From contig BFEA01000311.1 in the NCBI GenBank assembly GCA_003427395.1, forward strand, positions 960,942 through 1,004,935: a stretch of 43,994 nucleotides of DNA, given 5' to 3'. The notes beneath the pieces are model-generated. The model was given only the letters and a program-made list of their open reading frames with translations, was not told the origin of the DNA and made no database searches. This DNA is from Chara braunii. Its lineage: Eukaryota; Streptophyta; Charophyceae; Charales; Characeae. A program made the position numbers and the translations under genes. Below, one piece after another: positions 11,153 through 19,925 of this stretch; position 1 is the first letter of the stretch, and the number at the start of each line of letters is the position of its first letter.

Positions 11153-11340
11153 GCAGTGCAACCGTGGGGTAGCTTGTGCTCAAGCCACGTGGTGATGGCA
11201 CATCTGTTCAACGGCCATAGCCACCAGGCTCACGCGGGTCCTGGCGGGCGGGCCTAGCCGTCTGCAGGTCGCAAGGCGCTAGCGCTCTTCTCTTGCCTGA
11301 GCTCAATCTTCCATCCTGCACAATGTTGTACTGTAACCAC

Positions 11341-12069
11341 CCCAAAGTGCTCATCCACGAGCTGTGTGATAAGCTGCACACCCTCCCTCATAGGAACCCG
11401 ACGAACTTGGAAAAAGGACGGCAGTGCAGTGGAACAGACCACCAAATCTGCTCCCCCCCCGCACGACAGTTCAGTCCTGATCCACAACAGGGACAAGTTC
11501 TTACCCTACATCCTAGGAGCTCGCCTGCCCAGGCCAAGACTGTACCTGCCCACATGGACGAGCCTCGGCAGAAGAAACCTGACAGAAATGCGACACCCCC
11601 TTCTAGCCCCTCTCCACAGCGTCTCGGGGTGGTCGAGATCATCCATGACGACGACGACGAACCTCTGTCTGACGAAGATCAACACCTGGACTCAGAGAAT
11701 CCGCACAAACGGTTGAGGCAACTGGTGAGACTAGAGGACGACAGTGATGTTCCGGCTGTTATGCCACCCGGGGTTGTCATCTTTCCCCTGACCAGAGTAA
11801 AGAGAGCAGGGCAGTGGGTGTTGGGCCTCAGGCCACCACAACAGGACACTTCCTTACCTCAAGCAACGCCCTCGGACGGACTCACGCTGGAAGGCTGGAG
11901 GGGCAACCCATCCACGACTTTCATCCTCAAGAGGCTCAAATACTGGGTCCGGGAGACAAGTATGGAAGGGGTAATGGGGGCAGTCCTGCCAACTTCTCTC
12001 ACATTTCCAAAAGACATCATCCCCGTCATTCTGCTCATCGATCCCAAAATGAGATTGCAGAAAAATGCA
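11341..12069 (+). pseudogene. Plus-strand fragment of LINE ORF1 C-terminal domain
   Basis: Second copy of the LINE-1 segment 5551-6281 in the opposite orientation, about 730 bp. It is readable as one frame from KVLIHELCDKLH through EIIHDDDDEPLSDEDQH to LLIDPKMRLQKNA, and is in better frame order than the LINE-1 copy. It starts just after caatgttgtactgtaaccac, a string that also occurs, with one change, at 17781-17800 beyond the right inverted-repeat arm. No endonuclease follows, so this is a detached fragment. Confidence 0.7.
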
Positions 12070-12196
12070 CCCGGGGTCGTCATCTTTCCCCTGACCAGAG
12101 TAAAGAGAGCAGGGCAGTGGGTGTTGGGCCTCAGGCCAACATAACAGGACACTTCCTTACGTCAAGCAACGCCCCCGGACGGACTGACGCTGGAAG
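11765..12196 (+). repeat. ~303-bp tandem duplication, second unit split by the PLE
   Basis: The unit from cacccgggg at 11765 to aaaaatg at 12067 repeats from 12068. The second unit runs to 12196, is interrupted by the PLE, and resumes at 17301-17476, where it again ends gcagaaaaatgca. The two parts of the second unit add up to about 305 bp, matching the first unit. Confidence 0.8.
12185..12196. repeat. Target-site duplication of the PLE, left copy
   Basis: TGACGCTGGAAG, identical to 17289-17300 on the other side of the PLE. The first two bases on the right side could belong to the element, so the duplication is 10-12 bp. Confidence 0.8.
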
Positions 12197-12204
12197 AGGA
12201 AAAA

Positions 12205-12847
12205 ACATAGGGTGCACGCACACACACATGCACACGTCTCTCGTAGACAATCAGCAAAGACCTGCAAAGCGGGATGTCCGATTGGAAAAAGTAGCATCAT
12301 AAAAGTCCCATCCCGTCACCTTCCACCTTCTTCCCGACAATCCCAAGATCCTCCAAACGTTCCGACAAAAAGAAGGCAGCAGTCTCTCTAGTTAACATAG
12401 CCAGCTACGAAGACTATCGGGCAAGTCTGTCTGCTGAGAGAGGAATAAAAAGTGTGAAAAGCCGACTATATACTCCTAGTCTAACTAAGCATACCTGCGA
12501 CTATCATGCGAATCTTCTCATAAGGTCCGCGGTCAGTTTCCAGACCGGGTCCTTTTTCCCTGCAAAATTATCGAGAACACTCAGGAACAATTGAACCGGG
12601 AAGGCTTTCTTCAAGAAGGCCCATTTTAGCATCATAACCTGGCCTGGTACTTTGTGCCGAATCAAGGAGTTCCGGTCGATATGGTATAGCCACCCGGCAA
12701 TAGCGGCAACTTTTTGGCTCCGGCTAGACCAAGACATAAAGTCCTGACCCGCCCGGATTGTCAATTCCCGACCCAACTTCAGGTCCTCCTTGTTTCGAAC
12801 TTGTTGAAAACAGCCGAGGAAAGGTTGTCTATCCTGGATTTCCAATG
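12205..12847 (-). repeat. PLE 643-bp direct repeat (pLTR), downstream copy
   Basis: Same orientation and same length as 16648-17290, with scattered substitutions. It covers the C-terminal ~115 codons of the RT frame plus the 3' UTR, which includes a CA-rich stretch near 12211-12232. Confidence 0.85.
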
Positions 12848-13118
12848 CGCAGCCCAAAAATTCCCAACCCCCGGATCCATCATCTATCCTTTTTAGGGAC
12901 AGGGTCCGGGGGCAACATTTTTCAAAGCGCTTCCGGATCTTGGCAGCCTGGTAGAACGATGAGTTGTCATTCTTCTTACAGATCATGAATAAAGACACGT
13001 CATCCATGAGACGGATGCCGTGTACCAACTTACGCTGACTGCCCAGCGTTTCCAAAAAGCACCACTCGGAGTGTGCGCACATGATGCATGCCAAGGGAGG
13101 GCTCATGCTACTACCCAT
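12504..13118 (-). pseudogene. PLE reverse transcriptase, C-terminal part
   Basis: A 205-codon continuation in the same frame as 13323-14462. It begins with motif B (MGSSMSPPLACIMCAHSE), then motif C as GIRLMDDVSLF with both catalytic Asp residues (D39, D40), then motif D-like FLGCALEI. The remaining ~120 residues (WLYHIDRN, MMLKWAFLKKAFPV) form the thumb/C-terminal region and end before the 3' UTR. No GIY-YIG follows, which confirms that the nuclease is upstream. In-frame sequence without stops extends upstream of the Met to about 13310, including KSGVWVSPRGKG and LLKQVLQIP. Catalytic residues are intact. Confidence 0.8.
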
Positions 13119-13322
13119 TGGTATTTGCAGAACCTGCTTCAGTAAAATTCCCGACGCTCGAGTGTACGTAGAGCTAAGACTGAACTTAACAAATTGAAAA
13201 ATGTCGACGAAAAGAATCTCCTTCCAACCTAACTCACTTTCTCCCTTGTTAACTAATGAACCCTTGCCCCTCGGGCTAACCCATACGCCACTTTTGCCTT
13301 TCTGTCTGAGTCAGTCAAAAAG

Positions 13323-14462
13323 CTAGTCTAATGCATGGAGGATAGAGCTATGGGGGAGTCGTGAAAACATATCTTTGATGTCGTATGATGCTCCCACCAC
13401 CTCTATATCTCGTCCTATTTTATCAACAACTTTGTTAATCCTGTCCAATTGGTTGGCAAGGTCCCCTACACTCCTCAGGTAAAAATGCAGTTTACCCGGA
13501 AGTGCGTTGAGAAGGCCATTCAGTCCCTTCGAGATCTTCCGCCCCGTTGGAGCACATGGCTCACTAAAAGTAGGACAAATCGGTCTGAAGCGTTCCAAGT
13601 CCTTGTGTTTGTGGATGGCGTAGCCTTCTCCCACTGAACCTTTTTCCACCCATCGTCCCAGACTATTTAAGCCCAACGATTGATAGGTTGCTTTTTCCTT
13701 GCTCAGGATTTCGCATTCAGATTTACTTTGTGCTACGTAGCATGAACTCCGAACGAAGAGGTCCTGCATGGCTTCATGATGCAATCTCGGACAGAGGACA
13801 ACAATTTCATCGAGATTACGATCAGCAGGAGCTAACACTAACCCATCAAACAGACGTCCCATGTCCCGTACCTGCTCAACACACATCTCGTCTGGTCTCT
13901 CCTTAGTCCGATTCATACATGTCGCAACTTCTTCCAAACTAAAATCCCATTGCTCACTCTCGCCAACTTTCCAGGTTCTCGCAGCTGGTACTAATTCCGC
14001 CCTCAATAGATCGGCTCTGCATGCCTTAGAAGCTCTCGGAATGTTACAAGAATTGTACATAAACTCAGGGACGCGGGAATCTTCCAAAATTCTACATCTC
14101 ACGTGACCGTTGAACCTCGGCAGTGGTATACCAGCACATGAACATGCTGAGACCTCTCGACGTGCGTAACGTCGATGGTTATGTATAACATCAGCGACAT
14201 AAGGATTTTTTGTCCAATCTGTCTTGACTTTCCGCTTCAGAGTAGCATGGACAGACGAAGGAATCCCGAGCTGGTCAATCTTATCGTCCAAAAGTCTACG
14301 CACTCCACCCAAACTAACATGATCATCATACTGCACCTTAGCCACTAATTTCTTCTGTAGGTCGAATCCATAGCCCACTTTAACGGAACCATTCACAATG
14401 CGTGTGAGAAGAGATCTAGTATTTTTTTTTGCTGAAGTCCTGAATGACCGGAAACAAAGCAA
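13323..14462 (-). pseudogene. PLE reverse transcriptase, N-terminal part
   Basis: A 379-codon stretch. Around 213-226 LAPADRNLDEIVVL resembles the conserved D-containing motif near the start of the PLE RT. KDLERFRPICPTFSEP matches the RPI motif. The end, ASYDIKDMFSRLPHSSIL, is motif A with the catalytic Asp. The upstream 200 residues form the long basic N-terminal region. It ends with TAG; a TGA follows four codons later in the same frame, and the frame then stays open to motif B at 13118. The RT is therefore one frame interrupted by two nonsense codons. Overlaps 14616-14416 in the GIY-YIG frame, so a frameshift separates nuclease and RT. Confidence 0.75.
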
Positions 14463-14943
14463 CCAAAAAGTCCAGATCTCGACCTAAAGTAAAAGCTCGC
14501 TTGCGTTTGTTTTTTAAAAGCGAAATCAGATAGCGTTTACCCTTACAGTTAATTGCTCTCCATTCCAAAGGTTCACAATGGACAAAATTCCTCCTTGCTC
14601 TAAAAAGGATTTGCATTCACGCAGGAGGCACTATTTCCCATTGCATAAAACCAGAGATTGGCTGAATAGCCTCTTAATCCGTCTCCAGCCATCGAACCAG
14701 GCATTTCCCCCTGACGAAGTAAGGGTGAAGCTACTAATCTCATTGTTACCTTGTTCCAACAGCAAGCTATTCACCTTAGCACTGCTACATCCTTTATGGA
14801 CTCGTACACTAACAATTTCAATCCGACTTCCGTGACTCGCATCCTTCACCCCTACGGTTTGGTTTCTCTCCCGCTTACCTTTCCGGTTCTACCGTGTGTT
14901 CGTTTTCCGTCTTCCAGTAGTGTTAAGCACAGGGCACTAGTGT

Positions 14944-15795
14944 TTAATGTATAGAGATTTGATCGTCGTCAATTCCCCAGCTGGAGCACTTACCAGTGGG
15001 ACGAAGGTTAGTTGTACCTCCTTGATTGCTCTTGCTCCGATGCTCACTCCATCTAGTATCAATGTCTCGTTCCGTTTTTCCAATATATACAGCTTTACAA
15101 AACGGCAAAATACCGACATAGACACAACATTCCCCTTTATCTAGCCCTTCCTCTTGGGTTAAACACCAGTTCGCCCAATCCTCAATGAACTTTTCACCCC
15201 AAGGTATGCACCCACGCTTCGTCAGAGCTAACATCACCCATGGCAAACTAGATTCCAAATGTCGATCTACATTAGAGATTAGTTTCCGCTTACCTATCAG
15301 ATCCCGACAAATCCTCCATAATTCCCTAGTAGACCAGGTACTTCGGTTCTCGCAGTCGCTGTCTCCATCAGACTCGTCAGTCGAGGAGGATGAATCATGC
15401 GTGCTGCTCAGTGTCACATCGATGGGAGGAGCCGGAGGGGCTACCGGTCGTTGCTTACTGAAGGCGGCAGCAGCGCGCCATTCGACAATATCCATGATTG
15501 CCTGTGGCTTCCTGATGTATGGCACCTGCTCCTTCTTACAGATTTCTTCAACTTCCTTGTAGTCCAGCGTTTCCAGCAATTCCCTCTGGTTCTGCACGAA
15601 TCGCTCGCATGCACAAGGTCCAGGAATAGGTGCGATCTCCTGCGCGATATTCCGTGGTACAACTGGAAGAGTACGCGACCTCCCACGACCTTCACCAGAC
15701 CCGCACATACGTGGGGTGGTTCGAGTCAGGGGAGAAGCCAGAGGTGAGCGGAGATCGTCGTCCTCAGATGAAGATTCAGAACTCCTAATCTCCAT
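14944..15795 (-). CDS. PLE GIY-YIG endonuclease segment (N-terminal to RT)
   Basis: A 283-codon frame; without its Met it can be extended in frame to the TAG near 15944 (QEDKRQRTRRKK basic stretch). Residues 1-150 are Ser/Asp-rich and acidic with a Cys pair (GPCACERF). Around 222-254 lies the GIY-YIG core: CCVYVGIL, then AVYIGKTERDIDTRWSEH, with the expected Arg and His. The frame stops soon after (SIH at 14944) and continues past the stop in the same frame towards 14616, so the later part of the nuclease is broken. In classical Penelope elements this nuclease follows the RT; here it precedes it. GIY-YIG in this context cuts DNA to prime reverse transcription. Domain call is confident, activity doubtful. 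Confidence 0.75.
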   Translation of the reverse strand: MEIRSSESSSEDDDLRSPLASPLTRTTPRMCGSGEGRGRSRTLPVVPRNIAQEIAPIPGPCACERFVQNQRELLETLDYKEVEEICKKEQVPYIRKPQAIMDIVEWRAAAAFSKQRPVAPPAPPIDVTLSSTHDSSSSTDESDGDSDCENRSTWSTRELWRICRDLIGKRKLISNVDRHLESSLPWVMLALTKRGCIPWGEKFIEDWANWCLTQEEGLDKGECCVYVGILPFCKAVYIGKTERDIDTRWSEHRSKSNQGGTTNLRPTGKCSSWGIDDDQISIH

Positions 15796-16006
15796 GCGCT
15801 TCGTGCCTGCGCTAAGGGCTGCAATATCATCGTCAGAGTCAAACTCTTCGAAGGTTGGTCGTTGACGAAACTTGCGCTGCAGGGTCTTTTTCCTCCTAGT
15901 GCGTTGACGCTTATCTTCCTGAGCTTGTACGTGGCGAACACATCCCTAACGTTTTGATATCTGCATATCTATAATTCTGGCAACTCGCAGATCGTTTTTC
16001 ATCTTC

Positions 16007-16480
16007 TCACGTGTTTTTCTTCTCCTCTTTTCGTTTGTGCTTCTCCTCCTTCTCCAACGCCTCTCTGCGTTGTTTCTGACGTTCCTCCCTCTCCTTCCGC
16101 TTCTGTTCCTTGGCTGCTTCTTTGGCCAGTAGTAAGGACACGAGTTCACTAGTGGGGTCTTTAGTATCCTTCGGGGCTTCATATCGGGACATGTACCGAT
16201 CCGCCGAAGGTGACCGACGCGGGGGTTCCCAGTATCGGCGTCCTGGGGATACCGATCTGGCGCGCGGTAAGTCCGATCTTGATGGTTGAGCGGTAGCGCC
16301 ACCTCCCGATTCTTCTTGTCGTCGCCGATCAGCTCGCTCCTTTTCTTCTTTCCAAAACATGCCACAGTCGCGAGCACAGTGGCCAAAGTGTTTACACGAG
16401 TAACACTGTGGGACACGGCGTCCGCCCGATCCCGATGCGCCGCCCTCCTCCGGGGGAGGGGCTTGGCTAGACGATGCCAT
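16007..16480 (-). CDS. PLE CCHC zinc-knuckle/coiled-coil protein
   Basis: A 157-codon frame starting MASSSQAPPPEEGG. It has a classic CX2CX4HX4C knuckle (C26, C29, H34, C39; CYSCKHFGHCARDC), then an Arg/Ser/Pro-rich middle and a highly charged Lys/Glu/Arg C-terminus likely to form a coiled coil. Knuckles of this type bind single-stranded RNA or DNA, so a role in packaging the element RNA is likely. The frame one base over (16416-15946) overlaps its end, continues to a TAG near 15944, and after the stop leads into the GIY-YIG frame. The knuckle may therefore once have been the N-terminus of one long protein. Start chosen at the first Met after the 643-bp repeat. Confidence 0.6.
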   Translation of the reverse strand: MASSSQAPPPEEGGASGSGGRRVPQCYSCKHFGHCARDCGMFWKEEKERADRRRQEESGGGATAQPSRSDLPRARSVSPGRRYWEPPRRSPSADRYMSRYEAPKDTKDPTSELVSLLLAKEAAKEQKRKEREERQKQRREALEKEEKHKRKEEKKNT

Positions 16481-16647
16481 GTTTTAACCGCACAATAGAA
16501 GCAGTTTTGTATGGAGAGTCTTCAAGGAAGTAACACGAACTTCCCCAATCCACTTGCTAAGTCTTCTTCTCGCTCTCGGCAATATCTTGACCACCAAGCG
16601 GAGCAACGATCCTCCGGCGGTTATCAAGCGCTTGCGCAGGGGCAAGA

Positions 16648-17290
16648 ACACAGGGTGCACGCACACACACATGCGCACGTCTCTCGTAGACAATCAGCAA
16701 AGACCCGCAAAGCGGGCTGTCCGATTGGAAAAAGTAGCATCATAAAAGTCCCATCCCGTCGCCTTCCACCTTCTTCCCAACAATCCCAAGATCCTCCAAA
16801 CGTTCCGACAAAAAGAAGGCAGCAGTCTCACTAGCTAACATAGCCAGCGACGAAGACTGCCGGGCAAGTCTGTCTGCTGAGAGAGGAGTAAAAATTGTGA
16901 AAACCCGACTATATACTCCTAGTCCAACTAAGCATACCTGCGACTATCATACAAATCTTCTCATAAGTTCCGCGGTCAGTTTCCAGACTGGGTCCTTTTT
17001 CCCTGCAAAATTATCGAGAACACTCAGGAACAATTCAACCGGAAAGGCTTTCTTCAGGAAGGCCCATTTTAGCATCATAACCTGGCCTGGTACTTTGTGC
17101 CGAATCGAGGAGTTCCGGTCGATACGGTATAGCCACCCGGCAATAGCGGCAGCTTTTTGGCTCCGGCTAGACCAGGACATAAAGTCCTGACCCGCCCGGA
17201 TTGTCAATTCCCGACCCAACTTCAGGTCCTCCTCGTTTCAAACTCGTTGAAAACAGCCGAGGAAAGGCTGTCTATCCTGGATTTCCAATG
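16648..17290 (-). repeat. PLE 643-bp direct repeat (pLTR), upstream copy
   Basis: Upstream copy in transcription sense, 5'-truncated at 17290 within the RT C-terminus. Its open part 17219-16947 reads MGRELTIRAGQDFMSW and on to a tail nearly identical to the RT end at 12504. It would supply the promoter for the knuckle ORF just below if it has one; no obvious TATA or hammerhead core was found by eye. Confidence 0.85.
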
Positions 17291-17300
17291 ACGCTGGAAG
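17289..17300. repeat. Target-site duplication of the PLE, right copy
   Basis: Identical to 12185-12196. After it the LINE ORF1-like target sequence continues (gctggagggg), as in the uninterrupted copies. Confidence 0.8.
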
Positions 17301-17478
17301 GCTGGAGGGGCAACCCATCCACGGCTGTCATCCTCAAGAGGCTCAAATACTGAGTCCAGGAGACAAGTACGGAAGGGGTAATGGGGGCAGTCCTGCCAAC
17401 TTCTCTCACATTTCCATAAGGCATCATCCCCGTCATTCTTCTCATCGATCCCAAAATGAGATTGCAGAAAAATGCAAA

Positions 17479-17778
17479 ATCCGGAGTGGATTTCCCACGC
17501 TTGGGGGCGGAGTGCACTGTCGCCAGCGCTGTTGACGGTGAAGAAAGGACGCTGAAAGACGACGCAGCAGTTGAGAGAGACGGAGATTGGAAGCTGAAGA
17601 CAGAGAGTGAGACAACAACGACCGAGAAGGAGACTGGACAGCACCGCGTACAGCAGTGGGCAAGACACCAAGGCAGAGAAAGGGCGAAAAAAGGAAAGGC
17701 GAAAGCGACCCCCGCAACGAAGGTGCGGTGCGAAGAGTGGAGCGTGCACACCAGTCAAAGGAGGCCCGACCGCGAGAC
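17479..17778 (-). repeat. 300-bp inverted repeat, right arm
   Basis: Partner of 10853-11152 in opposite orientation. Without the PLE insertion the two arms would enclose about 1.2 kb. No matching direct repeat was seen just outside the arms, so mobility as a unit is unproven. Confidence 0.85.
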
Positions 17779-18310
17779 TACAATGTTGTACTGTAGCCAC
17801 ACGGGGCAAGGCAAGGCACTCTTGGCAAGCCCAACTCTACCCACAGTTTATCAGGAACCCTCCGTACTCACTGAGTTAAAAGTAGAAGTACAAGCACTGC
17901 AACACACGGAGGTCTCCTTTCTCCTTAGGAATCAGTGGAAGTAGCATGATTTGAGTAAGGGATCAAGGGTAGATGGGGTAGGACTGGGTACTTTAGTTGG
18001 TCTCCTGGTGCTCCATAACCTACTTCGTGATGTTTTGACTCTCTTTTTCATTTTCATGCTACTTTCATGCTTGTCGGGGATAAGAAACTGGACTGGTTCC
18101 TTCCCAGAATATAAAGAGGGGTGCCTTTCTTCCAAAAAAAAAAAAGAAAAAAACGAATAGAACGGAGCCATCTAGAAGACAAGAAAAGAACAAAAAAAAG
18201 AAAGACAGACGGACTCCAAACCAAGGGGTTCTTTTTTTTTTTTTTTTTTTGGAAGAAACATCATTGGATAGAGAGCACCCCCTGGGTAGTTGTCTGTTCA
18301 TGAAGATGTC
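17779..18310. other. Unassigned flank with short A and T tracts
   Basis: Holds the repeated string tacaatgttgtactgtagcc at 17779-17798 and A/T-rich tracts at 18134-18250. No coding motif seen. Confidence 0.5.

Positions 18311-18350
<40 letters not shown>
18311..18350. repeat. (ATA)n microsatellite
   Basis: About thirteen ATA/TAA units, uninterrupted. Confidence 0.95.
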
Positions 18351-18361
18351 GCCAAGCTCTC

Positions 18362-18510
18362 CTGGGGTGAGGTCAGACTAGCAAGGAGGATTGGATTGAG
18401 CTCCTGAATCTGGATATGTTTTATGCAGAGATGCAGAAAAGCAGTTCAATTCCGGTTTTCTGGCCCTCGTCACAAACACGTGCAGATTGGGGATGCAAAA
18501 AAATAGTGTC
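18362..18510 (+). mobile_element. Foldback MITE, truncated copy
   Basis: Matches 30724-30890 in the same order: actagcaa(a/g)gaggattggatt, agctcctgaatctgga, gcagaaaagc, ttttctg, then aaacacgtgcagatt. The right end is lost, and LINE-3 sequence follows. Confidence 0.65.
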
Positions 18511-18533
18511 CGTTATATGGACTGGGTACTTTA

Positions 18534-19163
18534 GTGTCTGTTATAGTGTCTGACTATATGGCTCATTGGCAGCTGCTGCAAAAGCTTCCCTCGCAGCGTC
18601 AGGCTAGTCTGTTATGGACCCAATCTCATACAGTGATCCCTTCTGGTGCCTTTTTGGCAGGCAGAGGGATGGAAGTTCCGTTAAGCTGTTCCTGGTGCAA
18701 ATGGGCGTGGGAAACCACCCGTCACTTATGGTTGGACTGTCCCTTTTCTAAACAAGTTTGGTCCTGGTGGCGCAAGCACTGGGCGGAACTCAGGCTTTCA
18801 AATATAGTTTGGTCTGATGAGTACATTTTGGATGGGATCCATGCCAGTTCTTCCAAGGTAGGGGCGGCTGACATCTATTTGGCTCAAGTCTGCAGAGCGG
18901 TGCTAATGTTGGTAATTTGGGAGGAAAGGAAAAGCCATGTCCTGTGACAAGAGCGGATTCCTGATGAAGTCCTGAAAACTCGCATCAAGGCTCAGCTCAG
19001 ACAATGCGTATGGGCAGACTGGTACAGGAAAGCGAAGGCTGGTTCTTCTCAGGCTGGTTTGAAGTGGTTCTGGAATACGTGGGGTCATAAAGGAAGGTTG
19101 GTTACCCAGGATGAGAAAGGGCACCCCAAAATCACCACTTGGTTGTCTTTAGGGCCGTTGTAG
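18534..19163 (+). pseudogene. LINE-3 ORF2 C-terminus with zf-RVT
   Basis: One frame interrupted by a TGA at 18945-18947. Before it, CSWCKWAWETTRHLWLDCPFSKQVW is the zf-RVT zinc-binding motif (CX2C, H, C). After it, QERIPDEVLKTRIKAQ and then FWNTWGHKGRLVTQDEKG run to TAG at 19161-19163 (LSLGPL). The C-terminus parallels LINE-2 (AQACRAVIMQVIWKIRND; GTWGQNVRM), so the two belong to related families. The methionine at 18534 is not a real start. Confidence 0.75.
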
Positions 19164-19434
19164 GCCCATCATGTTAATGAGGTTTACGCCTCCTGTGGGT
19201 CCTGAGATTGGGCCGACAGGTAGGCTGTTGGTAGTGTGTTAGGGGCTGTTTCTGCAGTATCTTTAAGGGTAAGCTGGGTAAGCCTCCCAGTTAGGATAGG
19301 TATTCTCTGATGTCCAAAGTTTTCCCCGGCTGAAGGGACGGTGCAGTTTTATCTTTACTCTTTGGCCACTCTTATTGAGCTTCAAGATTAGTTTTTGAGA
19401 AGTTATTTTGATGGGACTTGAGGGGCCCTGGGAC

Positions 19435-19453
19435 GCTGGACCCGGTTTCCAGC
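19435..19453 (+). other. 3'-tail hairpin of LINE-3 (GCTGGA/TCCAGC stem)
   Basis: Plus-strand GGGAC, 6-bp stem, loop CCCGGTT. Identical stem and loop to copy 388-406, here about 270 nt after the ORF2 stop of LINE-3. Confidence 0.65.
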
Positions 19454-19500
19454 ATGGTTCTTGGCTACCCCGGGTTGAATTGTGAGGTCCCCGGCCTCAG

Positions 19501-19502
<2 letters not shown>

Positions 19503-19556
<54 letters not shown>
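19503..19556. repeat. Poly(T) tract: poly(A) tail of LINE-2
   Basis: About 54 consecutive T on the plus strand, at the 3' end of LINE-2 in its own sense. The preserved length suggests a fairly young insertion or slippage growth. Confidence 0.85.
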
Positions 19557-19688
19557 CAGTTCAATCATCGGGGACAGGCGACTACCGGGAGGCTGTTGGA
19601 GAGCCTGTTCGGTTGGGGCCTGCACAGTTCAATGGCTCCAGTCTATTGGTGGGGAGCGTCACCTGTTGGAAAACGGGTCCAACGTCCC
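19557..19688 (-). repeat. LINE-2 3' tail
   Basis: Minus strand begins GGGACGTTGGACCC at 19688 and shares CCCCACCAATAGA(Y)TGGAGCC with copies at 411 and 43859, then differs before the poly(A). It lies 238 nt after the ORF2 stop. It may be a separate SINE-like insertion or the true LINE-2 end; the latter fits better because LINE-1 and LINE-3 have the same arrangement. Confidence 0.7.
19665..19683 (-). other. 3'-tail hairpin of LINE-2 (GTTGGA/TCCAAC stem)
   Basis: 6-bp stem and 7-nt loop. Compared with 388-406 one pair changed from C-G to T-A on both sides, a compensatory change. Confidence 0.65.
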
Positions 19689-19925
19689 TCCTCTCAAATA
19701 TCAATTCACAATAAGGTTTCATGACCACAGAACTGACTCAATACTGACCCAATAGACCTCTTCACCACATGGGCGCCAGAAACAACTTGATCCCCTGGTC
19801 TACGAGATATCCCCTAATCCCATACTCAGCGAGGCAGACGCAAGATGTGATATTTTACTAAAAGCCCGAAAGGCTGTGACTTGAGCCGGTACTACTATAA
19901 TAGGCTGAATCTGAAAACCGCCAGG

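Larger units (their letters stand above)
12197..17288 (-). mobile_element. Penelope-like element with GIY-YIG ahead of RT
   Basis: A 5.09-kb insertion read on the minus strand: partial 3' repeat (17290-16648), CCHC knuckle protein, GIY-YIG endonuclease, reverse transcriptase, then the second copy of the repeat (12847-12205). Ends are defined by the 12-bp direct repeat TGACGCTGGAAG at 12185-12196 and 17289-17300. Uninterrupted versions of the target exist at 11884-11900 and, on the minus strand, near 5728-5752. The 643-bp direct repeats, with the upstream one beginning inside the RT C-terminus, match the pLTR/partial-tandem arrangement typical of PLEs. Reading frames carry a few stops, so this copy is probably inactive. 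The exact left edge is uncertain by one or two bases. Confidence 0.85.
18525..19502 (+). mobile_element. LINE-3: 5'-truncated L1-like 3' fragment
   Basis: Plus-strand remnant holding only the ORF2 C-terminus, the 3' UTR and the hairpin-bearing tail (GGGAC at 19430, hairpin 19435-19453). 5' truncation is typical of LINE insertions. The tail runs into the poly(T) of LINE-2, so its own poly(A) is missing or was disrupted. Confidence 0.7.

Noticed and set aside
10713-11257. Several overlapping frames in the left inverted-repeat arm
   Set aside because: All are of similar length in several frames on both strands, lack motifs, and are shared with the other arm in antisense.
16640-17290. LTR retrotransposon LTR
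   Set aside because: The repeat includes RT coding sequence, lacks TG...CA ends and a primer-binding site, and the RT is Penelope-type; a pLTR fits better.
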